This document shows, piece after piece, positions 1 through 12,100 of a stretch of 64,000 nucleotides of DNA. The DNA is from Certhia americana (lineage: Eukaryota > Chordata > Aves > Passeriformes > Certhiidae), in contig CM031864.1 in the NCBI GenBank assembly GCA_018697195.1, positions 20,831,943 through 20,895,942 of the forward strand. Reading direction: 5' to 3'. Under the pieces are notes generated by a model, which ran no database searches, was not told the DNA's origin, and saw only the letters and a program-made list of their open reading frames with translations. The translations under genes and the position numbers were made by a program. Position 1 is the first letter of the stretch. Each line of letters starts with the position of its first letter.

Positions 1-1189
1 ATACAGAGTTTGGGTGCAGCAGGAGTTATTTCTCTCCTAATGGAGGCTATTTATGAACAAAAAAAGCTTTTCTTTATTCAACCTTTGGTTTATTTGAAAG
101 AGCCACATTTGCTCTGTGATTGATACATAATAACAGAGCTGGGAAAAGCAGAGAACAAACAGAAGTGGCTGTGTTTTCAGAAGTCATGAAATGCTAATGA
201 AAACATCCCAGAACTGCCCATACACATCCTGCTCCTTCCCTAACAATGGGGAGAGCAAGAGGTCTGGAGTTTAATTTTCTTTTAGGGCAGCACAGTAATA
301 CACCTTAATTCATTCAGTACTGACTTGATCCTGACTCACATATTCCTGTAAGGCCACAGGGGAAATGATGGGAGGCTGAAAGGGTTATTTCTCTCCTCCT
401 CCTGCAAACAGCCAGTGGCAGAACTGTCTAAGGCAGCAGAAATGCCAGACACTGAAATAATGCTGGGATGTTGCACAAGTCAAGTGAAATGACAAAAGGC
501 AAGGCACACACCCCACACCCCCCAGCCTGCTCTGCATTTTAGCCAGAGTCATCTCAAGGGCTTCATGTAACAAGAGAAGACACAACATTTTCAGATGGAA
601 ATGTGATTTTCAAGTTGACAGTACAGCTTTAATTAAATGGGAGTTCAAGGAAAGAACATACACTAGGAAATAAATAGGCTATAAAAGAAGAAAACCACTA
701 GTGTGGATAGCCAAGGAAATTAAGGGAGAGAACAGGAAAGAGCAAAGGCCATGTGAGACATCTATTACAAAACATCAAGGTTAATGCTACAAGTGGAGGC
801 ACAGACAGCCAAAGTGATAGAGATTACGGAAATGATCAAGGAAGCAAAGATCAAACATGAAAGGAAATTGGCAGATTCTTACTCAGTGCATTCTGTCTGC
901 ACTGACCTGAAAAAGGGAATTTTTGTGGTTTAAAATGTTGTAGCTGAAAAAAATGGCACTGAAATATATTGTAGCTTTTTAGACAGTGAATTGACTTAAA
1001 ATGCAAGCAGCTATAGAAAGCAATTATTTTAATATTCTACACAAAATTACAGACTCTCTGACACTTCCTTAAAATCTGTGTCCTAGATTAATATGAAAGA
1101 AGGTACTTTGAAGCATCAAACAGGGAACTTATGATTCTCAGAGTGTAGCTCCATATCTGAACACTTCTGCCATTTTCTATTTTTCTCCA

Positions 1190-1222
1190 AAAAACAAAGA
1201 AAAAAAAAAAGAAAAAGAAAAT
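1190..1222. repeat. A-rich low-complexity tract
   Basis: A run of adenines broken by a few G and C bases. It has no neighbouring retroposed sequence that I can recognise, so I treat it as simple low-complexity DNA rather than the tail of a processed pseudogene. Confidence 0.7.
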
Positions 1223-4200
1223 TGCTGCCAAAAGGATTTTGGAATTGAGGAAAAACAGCCAGGCATCATGGTGCAGCTAGAACATGAGCTTCAGCAGCTT
1301 CCAGTGGGAGCAGGGCCCCCCTGTTTGAACAGGACACCTGGGCTCTGCAGCAGTGCCAGAGGCAAAGCAAATCAGTGTTTGCTCCTAATGCTGGGCAGTG
1401 CTGGGAAGTTCTTCTGCCACCTCAACATAATTCTTCTATTCTGTTGCTTTTGTAATGGTGGTGATCCCCTACCCGTGTGGTCACCATGCTGCTCTCTGCT
1501 GCTGTAGTTTCATTCTGCCTTAGCCAGCTTTTTACTGTGCCTTGTGTTCCCTTTGCTGTAGTTATTTACTTAATTCAGCTGAGCCCAACCTGATGAGACA
1601 GTCAGACCCCAAGCAGACACATAAAAAGGACATTTACTACTCTGGAAAGCTTTGTGTGTCAGAGAATAAAACGTGTCCTACACCATATTCAATCTACCCG
1701 GCATTAATCCTCCACACATTAATTCAGTCACTATGACATCTGTTTAGACAACTATTATTCTTACTGGTGAAATGATAAAAAACCACAGATACGCTCATGC
1801 ACACTTGAATAAGGTGGGGTTTTTTTTTAACTTTTTTGTTAAACTGCCAATTTTAGCAATTATTTGGCCTCATCTTGAGACTTCTGTCTTTTCCTTCTGT
1901 CTTCAGGTTTAGATTGTACCTGTAGCTCACATATTGTAGTCGCAGGTTTTCAGCTCTTGTATGTGAACCTAGCATTTAACAAGAACTCACCTTTGAGAGA
2001 AGAATGAAACACACTAAAATGGACAATTTCTGAGTCAGCCCAACTTTTTTCTCTATCCTAAGGGCAGAATTTCAAAGGAGCAGCCATATCCCTTCTTCTA
2101 TGATTCTAACAATCATTTTCTAAGGAGGATAACATTATCATATCTGTGATTCACCATTCATAGCAAATCTAAAGTGAAGAAAGGCAAGCAAAAGTAATTA
2201 AAGAATGTCTATTTTTTTCTTCCAGAGAATTGAAGTCAATTCTTACAAGATTTATATAATCATGCTGTAGTTGCACTTGACTCCAAGCGTTCAATTCCCT
2301 AAGGATTTAGGAACAGTGCTACTGCCTATACATTTTCTTCAGGGGACTATAATGGGAAATGTGAAATCCAGCCTGTTGGAGGAAGGCCTTCAGAACGCTC
2401 TCATTGCTAGGATTAAGTAGTAGAATCAAGGAAAGGAGCAGAATTATTGTCATTAGTCTCTTCTGAGCACATCACAGCTTAATTTACTGACCAGTTACAC
2501 AATAATTATCTATTCCAGGGTTGAAGTACTAATTCTCTTTGGCCAGGGGAGACAAAAATCACACCAGTCTTGCCAATCTTCTCAGTTTTCCTCTGTTAGC
2601 TACTCCCTTCTCAAAGAGCTGGGTGTAGGCATTGCTCTTCAGCTCCTGTCACTGTGCAGGGGGTGCCTCCCTCCGCCTCTGGCTGATCACACAGGGAACA
2701 TCACATTCACCATCAGGCACAAGGAAACACTGCCAAGCACAGCAGAAAAGGGAAAAGGTGTTATTTGACTTTCGAAGAATGCTTAGAAGGGTAATATACA
2801 CACAAAGGAGATCACCTGTGCAGAATCTCAGTGGGTACATGACAGCTGCCTACAAATAGTTGAAAGAAATAAGCACTGCTTTTAGGAAAGGTACTATTTA
2901 TCATAAGCTTTGGGGAAGCAATGCAAATACTGGATAAACACCTGGGACTGAACTCTTTTAACTTGTAGAGACAGTTCCTGTATAAACATTTAAACATTTG
3001 CAATAAGGCATAATTTTAGGAAGGCAGTTTAAGGGCCTATTTGACTATCACAAAAAAACACTCAGAGACTGAATGAGTTTGAAATCAAGTGTATTTAAAG
3101 TTATTTTCTGCCACTTACAATCTCCTTTTTTTTCTCTGTAAATGCAAAGAGACACGTGGTCATTTTAAACATATGTTGGTCAAGGTTTTTTAAAGCAAAA
3201 ATTTCATGCAAATATACCTGATTTTTAGCTCCCTTAGCAGCTACAGTTCACTGAGGCGTGTTTAGACAATGCAAAAATGGAGTGCAAATGCAGAGAGCTT
3301 TGAAAGGAAGGGTTAGTGAACAGTGATGACAGAACTAACCTTCCAAATTTACTTGGAAAAAAATGTTCCATTTCTTTCTAGCTTTTGAAGGAAAACAGTA
3401 TCTGTTTGGGGTTTTTTTCACTGTAGCCTCAGAAAATCATAAGAAATAAAACTACACCTGCTCCTCTGGAGCAGCCAGAAAACAGATGTGAATCAACACA
3501 ACTTCTGGTTGATTTGGTTATGACCTCTCCAAGGCAGATTGGTCTGTTGAATGCCCTTTCCCATAGCAAATCCTGTGGCTACTGTGGGAAGGAAAGACCT
3601 GAGATTATAAATATATTCCTAAGAAACCTTTCTATCCTCATTTAATGTAGAGTCAATATCCATGATTAAAGTAACCTTTGGACAATATCTCTATTGTTTA
3701 TTTTCATGACTTAGCCAGCTATTTCAGAATAGAAAAGACAATCAAAATTATGGATGATGTTGACAGAGCAGCAAAACTTCAAAAATCAAAAGATGTTTCT
3801 ACTTAGAACTTTGGCAAGTTCTTTAAAGCTGTGTTTACCAGCTTGGTTTCCCATACACCAGCAGCTATTTCTTCTGAATTGATCAAATTCTCATTTGGAA
3901 ACTGAAAATTTCTGGAAATTTTTTTACACAGACATAAAAATCAAATTTACAGAACAATTAACTCAGTGTAGAAATGATGAACATTCAGTATGTCCTTATA
4001 TCCTATATGAGTAAGAAATTTTTTTTTTGTTTGTTTCATTGGTTTAATTTTGTAGCACCTGCCCCTTGGTTTTGCTCTACAGTACCAAAAATAGTCCCTG
4101 TTGCAAAGAGTTCTTCTCTTTTGGACATATTTGCATAAATGCTGCTAATAAACATTTATTTTTAAGTGGCAACTCAATGCGCATTTTTATTCTATACATA

Positions 4201-4252
4201 CAAAAAAAAAAAATTCTAGTCTCTGTCATCACTATCTCCTTCACCTTTTTGA

Positions 4253-4316
4253 CTCTTCTTCTTCCTTCTTCTTGTTTCTTCTTCTTCTTCTCCTCTTCTT
4301 CTTCCCACTAACCACT
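4253..4316. repeat. Polypyrimidine (TTC)n-rich tract
   Basis: About 64 bases made almost entirely of C and T, with TTC/CTT triplets repeated and a single G near 4274. The leucine/phenylalanine-rich open frames that cross it are by-products of the repeat and not proteins. Tracts like this can be length-polymorphic and can form triplex structures. Confidence 0.85.
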
Positions 4317-5433
4317 CTTCTGTTTTATTTCTCCTTTCTCCACCTTTTCTCAATATTCCACTACCTCTTTAGGATACTGCTGGCCATTCCATTTTTCCCT
4401 TTCTGCCCATCTCTATTCACCACCAGATTAAGGAGGAGCCTTCTGTCCAGAGGTGATCCCTTGGGTCTTGCGATGGGAACAGAGGGGCAGATGGAATGGG
4501 AATGCAAGCAATGAATGTTGTTTTTCTTCCTATGTTAGAATGGGGACACTGTGAATATCAATGAGAGAGTGGAAAAGAAGGGGTTCAGGACATCAGAGAA
4601 GACAGAGCTGTAGAAACTAATTCTGGTCCAGATCTGAGGTAGAAGGAGTGGCATTAGAAGGAAAGAAATACTGTGCCCTAATGGCTGTGGCCAGCTGTGA
4701 AAACTAGATATCAAAACACTTTCTCGGACAATATCCTGGATGTGAGTCACTCCCTGGGCAAAGACATCCCCATTTTTCAGCCATTTCATTGCTAAAATGT
4801 TTATCCTTATTAGATGATTGGACACATCTACTCTGAAACAAATAGCAAAGCCATTCTAATGATTTCAGGATATTTAATACTCTCCACTCATTTCTTAAGT
4901 GCACACAAGGACCATTAGGTCATGAGTCACACAGGCTAAACACTAATAGTAAACTTAAGCTTATAAAAAATGACTCATCAGGTAATTTTATTCATATGAA
5001 ATAGAAGAAAATATTTCAATCATCATCTATCCCAGCAGGGAAAAATGTGGGGAAAGGTTTACTGAGAGAGAACAATTTATACAGAAACAAAGATAACATG
5101 TTTTAGCACATTAGGACTCTCCATTATGCATTTTCTGTGATTTTAGCTTGTTCCTATAAGCAGTTACATGGCCAGATACAAAATGTTCTTTCCAGAGCTA
5201 TCAGGCAATGAGATGCTTCATCTGCTTATGTTGTCTGTGTGTTTTATTTAAAGCAAGTGTTCACAAAAGTAACTTGCATTAAATTACCCAGATGTAATGT
5301 TTTGCAAACAGCCACTGAAAATTATGATGAGTGTTCCTAGTTAGGTGATCATCAAGCCATAATAATTTTAGGATAAATTAAGCTATGGATATTATCGAAA
5401 AGTAGTGTTAGTTCCAGGGCTTTTCTGTTGCCT

Positions 5434-5467
5434 TTTTGTTTGTTTGTTTGTTTGTTTGTTTGTTTTT
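5434..5467. repeat. (TTTG)n microsatellite
   Basis: Seven or more consecutive TTTG units, nearly perfect. On the minus strand they give the repeated QTNK residues seen in a short spurious open frame. A simple tandem repeat with no associated element. Confidence 0.9.
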
Positions 5468-6834
5468 CTATATTGCAGTCAGACAAGAAGGGCAGAAGAG
5501 GTTTGTTTTGTACTAATACAAGTTTCTCAAAGCTCAGAACAGAGATCCAGGTTTGAACTGAACTTTTCATTACCAAATGGGATTTTCAGTAGTGAAGAAC
5601 AATTTGTTTTTGTCAGCATTGACCCCACTTGTCTTCATCAGGTTACTTTTTGAAAGAAGACTTCAATGATTACCTTAAAGAAAGAAATGATGTAGTGATT
5701 TAAATGGCTCTGAGTGGTATTCTCAGAAGTCTCACTGCTATCCTGAAAAAGGCTAATGAAGAAAGCCCATCTCCTGTTCTATGACACTTCTGTGGCTGAC
5801 AATATGTTAGCAAAAATCTTTTATATTCTACAATACAACTTAACAGAAAAAAAGAGAGATACATAGACTCATAGTAGTCTGCCTAAATACTGCATGTTTG
5901 CAGACCTAATTATGTTAAAAAAATAATTCTACTAAGGCAATTGCTAGCCAATATAAAAGACATTAAAACGGCTTAATTTAAAACATATGGAAATCTTCAC
6001 TGCTTTGGAAGCTTTTCAATCCATTCTAAAACAAGTGGTGTTCAAAACCATTATGAAATATGGACATTCTAATAACATTTCTTCTGTTTTGATACCTGGG
6101 GCAATTTAAGAAGGTCTTGCTTTTATGGGTTCTACTAGATTAAATAAGTTTATACATGAACCATGGCAGTATCAATTTGTGTTTCACAGACACTGCCTTC
6201 AAAGCCTTCCTTAAGATTTTAGCTTTGGAGTAATTATGCTTTATAATACAATTGGGCCCTCAAGTTTGGATGAGGTTGGCATGGCAGATTAGCACACACT
6301 GGATTCATTTTATGAATGCACTGAAATTTTTCCGCTCTGGTGCAAAATGACAAAAATTTCCAGTGATGATGAATTTAGAATTTTAATAGACTGCAATTAA
6401 TCTTTTATACATTTTTCCCCCCTAAATATAACATATCCATAAATCTACATATCCAACTAATTACAAGAGTGGCTGCAACAGTGTAATTTGTCATGCAAAA
6501 CAACTGTTTCTGGAGCTCCCGCTCCACAGAAGTGAAGGAACTGGGTTTGAGCTACGTTTGGAGCCAGGGAATGTCGACATATACTAAATGACATCTAATG
6601 GTTTTTCCTGCTTCTTTTAATATTGTCCCAAAAGAAATGAAGCTAAACTGGGAGAGGCATTGTAAAAGTTCAGTTCTGTCCTTACTGCCTTGTCTCTCAA
6701 GACTTTTGAATCCTTTTACCCCCACAGAGCCACGTTATAATAAGTGTCATATATAAGACTCAGCCTGACACAAGTTTCTTTTGACCAGCTTGAACTGATA
6801 ACCTGTTTGCAATGCTACCTTTACATTTCAAAGA

Positions 6835-6855
6835 TTTATTTATTTATTTATTTTA
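6835..6855. repeat. (TTTA)n microsatellite
   Basis: Four to five TTTA units followed by a T run. Short simple repeat. Confidence 0.85.
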
Positions 6856-8944
6856 AGGAGGCATTCTAAAGAAGCTAAATAGAAACAAAACACTGATCAT
6901 TTCTTTCAAAAAATATAATGTGCAAAATTGTAACCACAATGAGAAGTGTATATCACCTATCAGAATTTCATTAGCTCAAACACTAACTTCATAAGAAACC
7001 TCCATAAAAGGGAAGTATTAAATGTTATTGCCATCTCTGGCAGCAGCTAATAATCACAGAATCCATTTAGGAATCCACCTAGCTTTTGCACAAAGGTGCA
7101 GCATGAGAAGAGATGGATCAAAAGCTGGGCAGAATTCCTGCCTAGACTCTGCAGATGTCTAAGAGAAGACAAGAACCATGGAAGCTCAGCACGATTCTTT
7201 TGGGCTCTGTCTGTCAGCCAGGGAGAGCACAGCTATGTCTAAATGTCACCCAAAGCTCATAAGAAACAAACCAGCAAACAAAAAAGCAAACAAATAAATA
7301 AAATACATTCCTTGAGGGCTGCTGTTGATGTCAGGGGAGAAACAATGAGCCTCTAGATACATACAGCAAACAAAGATCCAGAACTTAAGGACCAATATTT
7401 TCTCAGGAACAAGTAAGCCCAGGTATGTATTTTGAGGTATCTCAGACGTAATTTTGAAGAATTTGAGGCAGCTGCAGCTTCTTCTACTTTCAAATAAAAC
7501 TGTGACACTCAATGGCTCTAAAAGTTCAGCTCCTCAGTTTCATGCAGGACAATTAGAAAAGGAGACCCTGGTATCAACTTTTAATTAAAATGAAGCATTT
7601 AATGTGAAATTCAGTATTTTCTAACTATGTATAAGAATTTTAAATAAAATATGAAGTTCTAAAACTAAGTGTAGACATGTGGACAGGCTTGTCCTTTTAA
7701 AATGTTTTATTTATTTCCCCATCAGTAGTTGGGCTGAGCAGGAATCAACTTTTTCACCTTTTGGATATTCCTTATCCAAATTGACTGAATGCAGAGGAGT
7801 CCTGAACATTAGAAACTTTTTCTAAGGCAGCACACTGACTTTTTCTGACTGTCCTAATTTACTTCCAGCAAATGAGGGGAGTCAAATGATCCACTGCAGG
7901 CCCAGGCCTGGTTTAGTCATGTACAAACTGCGCAAAGTAGTTGAAAATTGCAACAAGGTCAGAACAAAAGGGTTTCCTAGGGTTTTATGCACATCTAATA
8001 TCGGTCTAGATGCAAGATAGGAAAAAAAAAAATTAATTTCAAAACCAGATTTTTAAGAGTGATTAGTTCTGGGGGAGGAGGACCTGATTTTTTCAGTCTT
8101 GTAGAATTCCTGTAACAAACCTGTTTGGTTTGGTTTTCTTTTTTTACAAAATACAGCCTTAGTATGAGGCTTTCCTATAGCGATTCAACCAATATTTAAA
8201 AAAAAAATAGTTTTTTCATACCTTCATAAAGAATTCCCTGGACTCTTCAAGAAAGCTTTCTGTTGCCTTTCAAGCTTTTCTGCACTTATACAACCTCTTA
8301 CATTATTTGATAATGACAGTGTTTTGTCACTTGGCTCAAGTTAAGGTTCAGTACTACAGTTCCTGATACAAACCTCGGCAAGATCCCAAAGACCACCAGA
8401 TTGTTTTGGGAAAGATCCCATTCTGCAGCTGGGAGAGGCTCATCAATCATTGACTGATGAGAAGTTAATATATTAAGTCCTTTATGTTGGACACTGCATA
8501 TGGCAACAGGAACCCTGAACCCTGAATATTTACCGTATTTCTGTCTATTATGGCAAGTGTTAATTACCATGCTTACTCTGACCTGCTGTGCTGAAAAGAC
8601 ATCACCAGGTGGGTATGTTGAGACTGCACATCTCAAGGAATCTTTGTACACAATAGAAGCAACATCAGTATTTAGTGAAGGTTCTGATGGTTTATTTTTC
8701 TCACTACATGCCAATTAAACTACATGTATTAATATTAAAGGACTTCCTTCTATTTTGTTTTTATCCATGCCACCCTAAATACCGTTTCAAACTGAACCTC
8801 AGCTTTGGGAAGAAGGAGGAAATTGCTGAAAGGAAGGAGAGGAAAATAAAAAGGAGTACACATAAAACTCCTTTTCACTAGAAGAGCTTCCATTCTTTCT
8901 AACATTGATAAAATAAAATTCTGAGTGGTGGTCATGGTCATAAA

Positions 8945-9179
8945 CTAAAACACAAGAAGTTTCACCTCAATATGAGGAAGAACATTCCACTGAGGTTGTC
9001 AGAGCACTGGAACAGCTTCCCAGGGGGGGTCATGGAGTCTCCCTCTCTGGAGTCATTCAAATTCTACCTGGACATGTTCCTCCTGTGTTCCCTGCTCCAG
9101 ACGACCCTGCCTTGGCAGGGGGTTAGACTGGATGATCTCCAGAGGTCCCTCCAACCCTAACAATTCTGTGATTCTGTGA
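8945..9179 (+). mobile_element. CR1 LINE fragment, 3' end, forward
   Basis: A 5'-truncated CR1 retrotransposon 3' end. Its coding remnant (open from about 8972 to 9160) reads as the extreme C-terminus of the CR1 ORF2 protein: MRKN, then a stretch including HWNSFPGGVMESPSLESFK, then LPWQGVRLDDLQRSL. The element then runs through a GATGATCTCCAGAGGTCC stretch into two copies of ATTCTGTG at 9163-9178, the terminal 8-bp repeat typical of avian CR1. The final frame is nearly intact, so this is one of the better preserved copies here. Only about 235 bases of a multi-kilobase element remain, so it is dead. Family assignment is secure; subfamily is not called. Confidence 0.95.
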
Positions 9180-12100
9180 AAAGATGTCTGCAGGACTGCT
9201 CATGCCTGAAAGTTACAAAACTTCCAGTGGTTGATAGCAAACAGGAAAAGGCGTCACAAATATACATCCATAAATAGTCACGAGTCTGACTGAATCCTAC
9301 AGTGACAGTGCTGAAGGAAGTCTTGCCATCTTTGATGCAGCAGCCCAGCAAGTGGCAGGTTTATCACAGCTTTTCAAAGCAGGATTCACAAACTTTCAAA
9401 AACTTCAAACCTGTCCACTTCATTGCAGGAAATATAATTTTTCAGTTGTTACCAGTGAACAAGCTGGCTTTGCAATGAAATAGCTCACAGACCTCTTTGT
9501 TTGCATAGTGAGGCATCCTTTGAAGATACCTTTACTCTTTCTTCCCTTTGATTGAGGTCCAGATCTAACACTCAGTCTCCTAAGGTCTATTTGTGGAAGC
9601 AACTGACCTCTGCATCTTGAGAAAAACTTCAGAAGTGGGTTCTTGGAAAGTGCCCCAGCAAGGCAAGCCGTGACAAAAGACAGCTAAAAATAGTGTTAGA
9701 TTTTCTTAAATTAATCTCTGATTGTCTCAGAAAGGACTGGGTGGAAAATGGTTTACAGTGACAGTCTCTGAACAACTGTAATTTAATTTCTCTTCTCCTT
9801 TTTCTGTTGTAGCCCTATTTATTTATCTAGCTGTTAAAAAAAAAAAAAAAAAAGTAGCCGTGTACCTGTGATTTTGTCTCCTGTCTAACATGTAAAATCC
9901 CAGCGTGGTTCTGCCCTCACATCCCACTGCTCTTGTACACAACAGACCACACACAATCTCACATACCAAGAGAAAAAAAGAGTCAGCAACACCAATAAGA
10001 CTGAATTAATCTCATGCACTGGGAAAAAATTCCATCTTTCCAGATTCCTGGTTTTATTTGTCGGATATTTTTCTTGGCTGATATTTATATCTCCACAGCT
10101 GGCAGAGCTCAAACCTGCTGTAGTTCTAGCTAGGTCTCAGAGCTCTCCATGCAAGAAATCAATAAAACTGATTAATGAAAAGCATCATTCATCAATCCCA
10201 GCTCTTGGATACAGCACTGCAGTTGATAAAATAACTCAGTTGTCTTATCCTTTAGCTAACTGCCACATGTGTGGCACAGGGGATTAATTGATTGGTTGCC
10301 AGTACTCACACTTTTCATATGTTTTAACTAGTAACAAGAGATCCACTTGAATGCTCTAATTATAATAAAAACATTATGTTGTAAAAATAAGAATTAATTC
10401 TGGGAAAGAGTAAATCCATAAACAATATTCTCAGTTATTTTTGGTGAACAATACATCATTAACAAAACTTAACATCTGGTGAAAAGGAACAATAATACAC
10501 ATGGATTAAAGGTAATATAATAAAATAATATCAGTTAGTTATATTACTCTTTGACCATTAAAATGTTAACATGATGATAATCAATCTTAAATCAATTACC
10601 GTGTAATTGCTGAGTCAATAGAAGTGCAGTTAAATATTGATAAGTCTCTAAAAGCTCTATCAGGACATATTGACAACTGGAGAAATGAATGCAGGCCTGT
10701 GCAAAAGGAAGGCTTGACTTGCGCTGCTTTGATGGAAAGCAGCACAAGGCTGAGTTTACATTCTTATTACCAGTTAGATGTGGCGATCGATACAGGCTGC
10801 CTCTGCCCTGTCAGCATGGAGCAGTGAAGATGTCTCGGTGTTATTTCCACTCTTTTCATCTTTACAACAGTGTGGAGATGACCAGCTAACATCCTGGGTA
10901 GTAGAGGACAAAGGACATAACAGTCCAAAGGAAAAAAATATCAAGTGATATGAGAAAAGACCTATTTATGGCCAGAAGGGTCCCTGCTGTTTCTGCTTAG
11001 CATTCTCTGGTGGTTGCTAAGGTAGTCAGAGTAGCCTGCAGGAACACTCACTGGAGTGGCTGTGCTTATAAATTATGAATTAAGAGTCCTTTCATTTTGA
11101 AGGATATAAGCAAAATAGCTCCAAAGATTTACACTATCTTTTACAAAATTACAGAGACAAGACACATTTTAATAAGACCCAGCTTTGTTTTATGACACTG
11201 TTAATCAAAGGAATCACCAGTTTTGTTCCATGAAAGTGGAATAGTCATCCCTATCCTCTCGTTCTTCAGTTTATGAAAATTCTCTTTGTTTCTACAATAC
11301 TGAGCTACATGTTTTGCATTTGTTTGTTGAAGTCATTATGTTGAAGCAAATACCCTCTACTATTTCTTTTGTATCTATGAGTGGATGAACAATCGGTATC
11401 TAGACATTAATATTCTTTGAATGAAACATGCTCAATTTTATCTGTGGCCAGCAGCAAAATATAAAGGAACAGAGACCAAAACTATTTGGCTTAGGATTTG
11501 GGTCAGATAAGATACAGTATTAGAGTAAGCTCCAGTAGCTGTAGCTGGTAAGGTTAAGTCAGGAGTGCCATTATAACTTTCTGTTTCTTTCATTCAGATA
11601 ACTTTTTGAAACATTTTCCTCTGGTGATATTTTCCTGCTTTGTGGCTGCCCAGGGGCAAGTGGTTTTTAGCACATTCCAGCTAAAACTGTTTTGCCATTT
11701 CCCTTTACTGAAAGAATAATTTTCACTTCCCTCTTAACTCCTTAGCATATATTAAGGCAAAGTTTTGTTCTTGAAGCAACAGCTGAGTGAACCTTTCAGG
11801 CCAGCCCTCGTGGCTCATTTTCTACTTGTCCTTTCAGGCTGGCAGCCAGACACAGAAAGTGTGAGGAGCATCTTCCTCCACCTGCTGGAGTCAGCAGCAG
11901 ACATTGTCTTCAAGGACTCAGCCAGAGGCATGGAACATGAGAAGCTGGAAAGCAGGGAGTTCAATTCAGATGTTTCTTGACAAGAAAAATCTCCTGTGTC
12001 ATACACAGGAGTCCCACAGCACCACTTTTAAACCCTGCTGCTGGAAAATTGCCCTAGAATTCCAACAAGCCCTGTGTATTCTGTCAACTGAGGAGCAGCC

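Larger units (their letters stand above)
1..8944. other. Non-coding AT-rich DNA, no gene seen
   Basis: I read this stretch on both strands and found no convincing exon, RNA gene or dated transposon copy. It holds AT-rich unique sequence with short homopolymer and simple-repeat tracts, including an A-rich tract at about 1190-1222, a pyrimidine tract at 4253-4316, a TTTG repeat near 5434-5467 and a TTTA repeat near 6835-6855. The longest open frame outside repeats is on the minus strand at 8298-8714 (138 codons). It resembles no family I know, and frames of that length are expected by chance in a window of this size and composition. The segment could be intergenic or intronic; the sequence alone does not decide. 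Confidence 0.7.

Noticed and set aside
2080..2115. CR1-like CTATGATTCTA string
   Set aside because: Only the 8-bp repeat-like word is present, without the preceding CCTTCCAACC block.
11765..11980. Possible exon after a TTTCTACTTGTCCTTTCAG-like acceptor near 11840
   Set aside because: No donor site follows at a sensible position and the protein is not recognisable.
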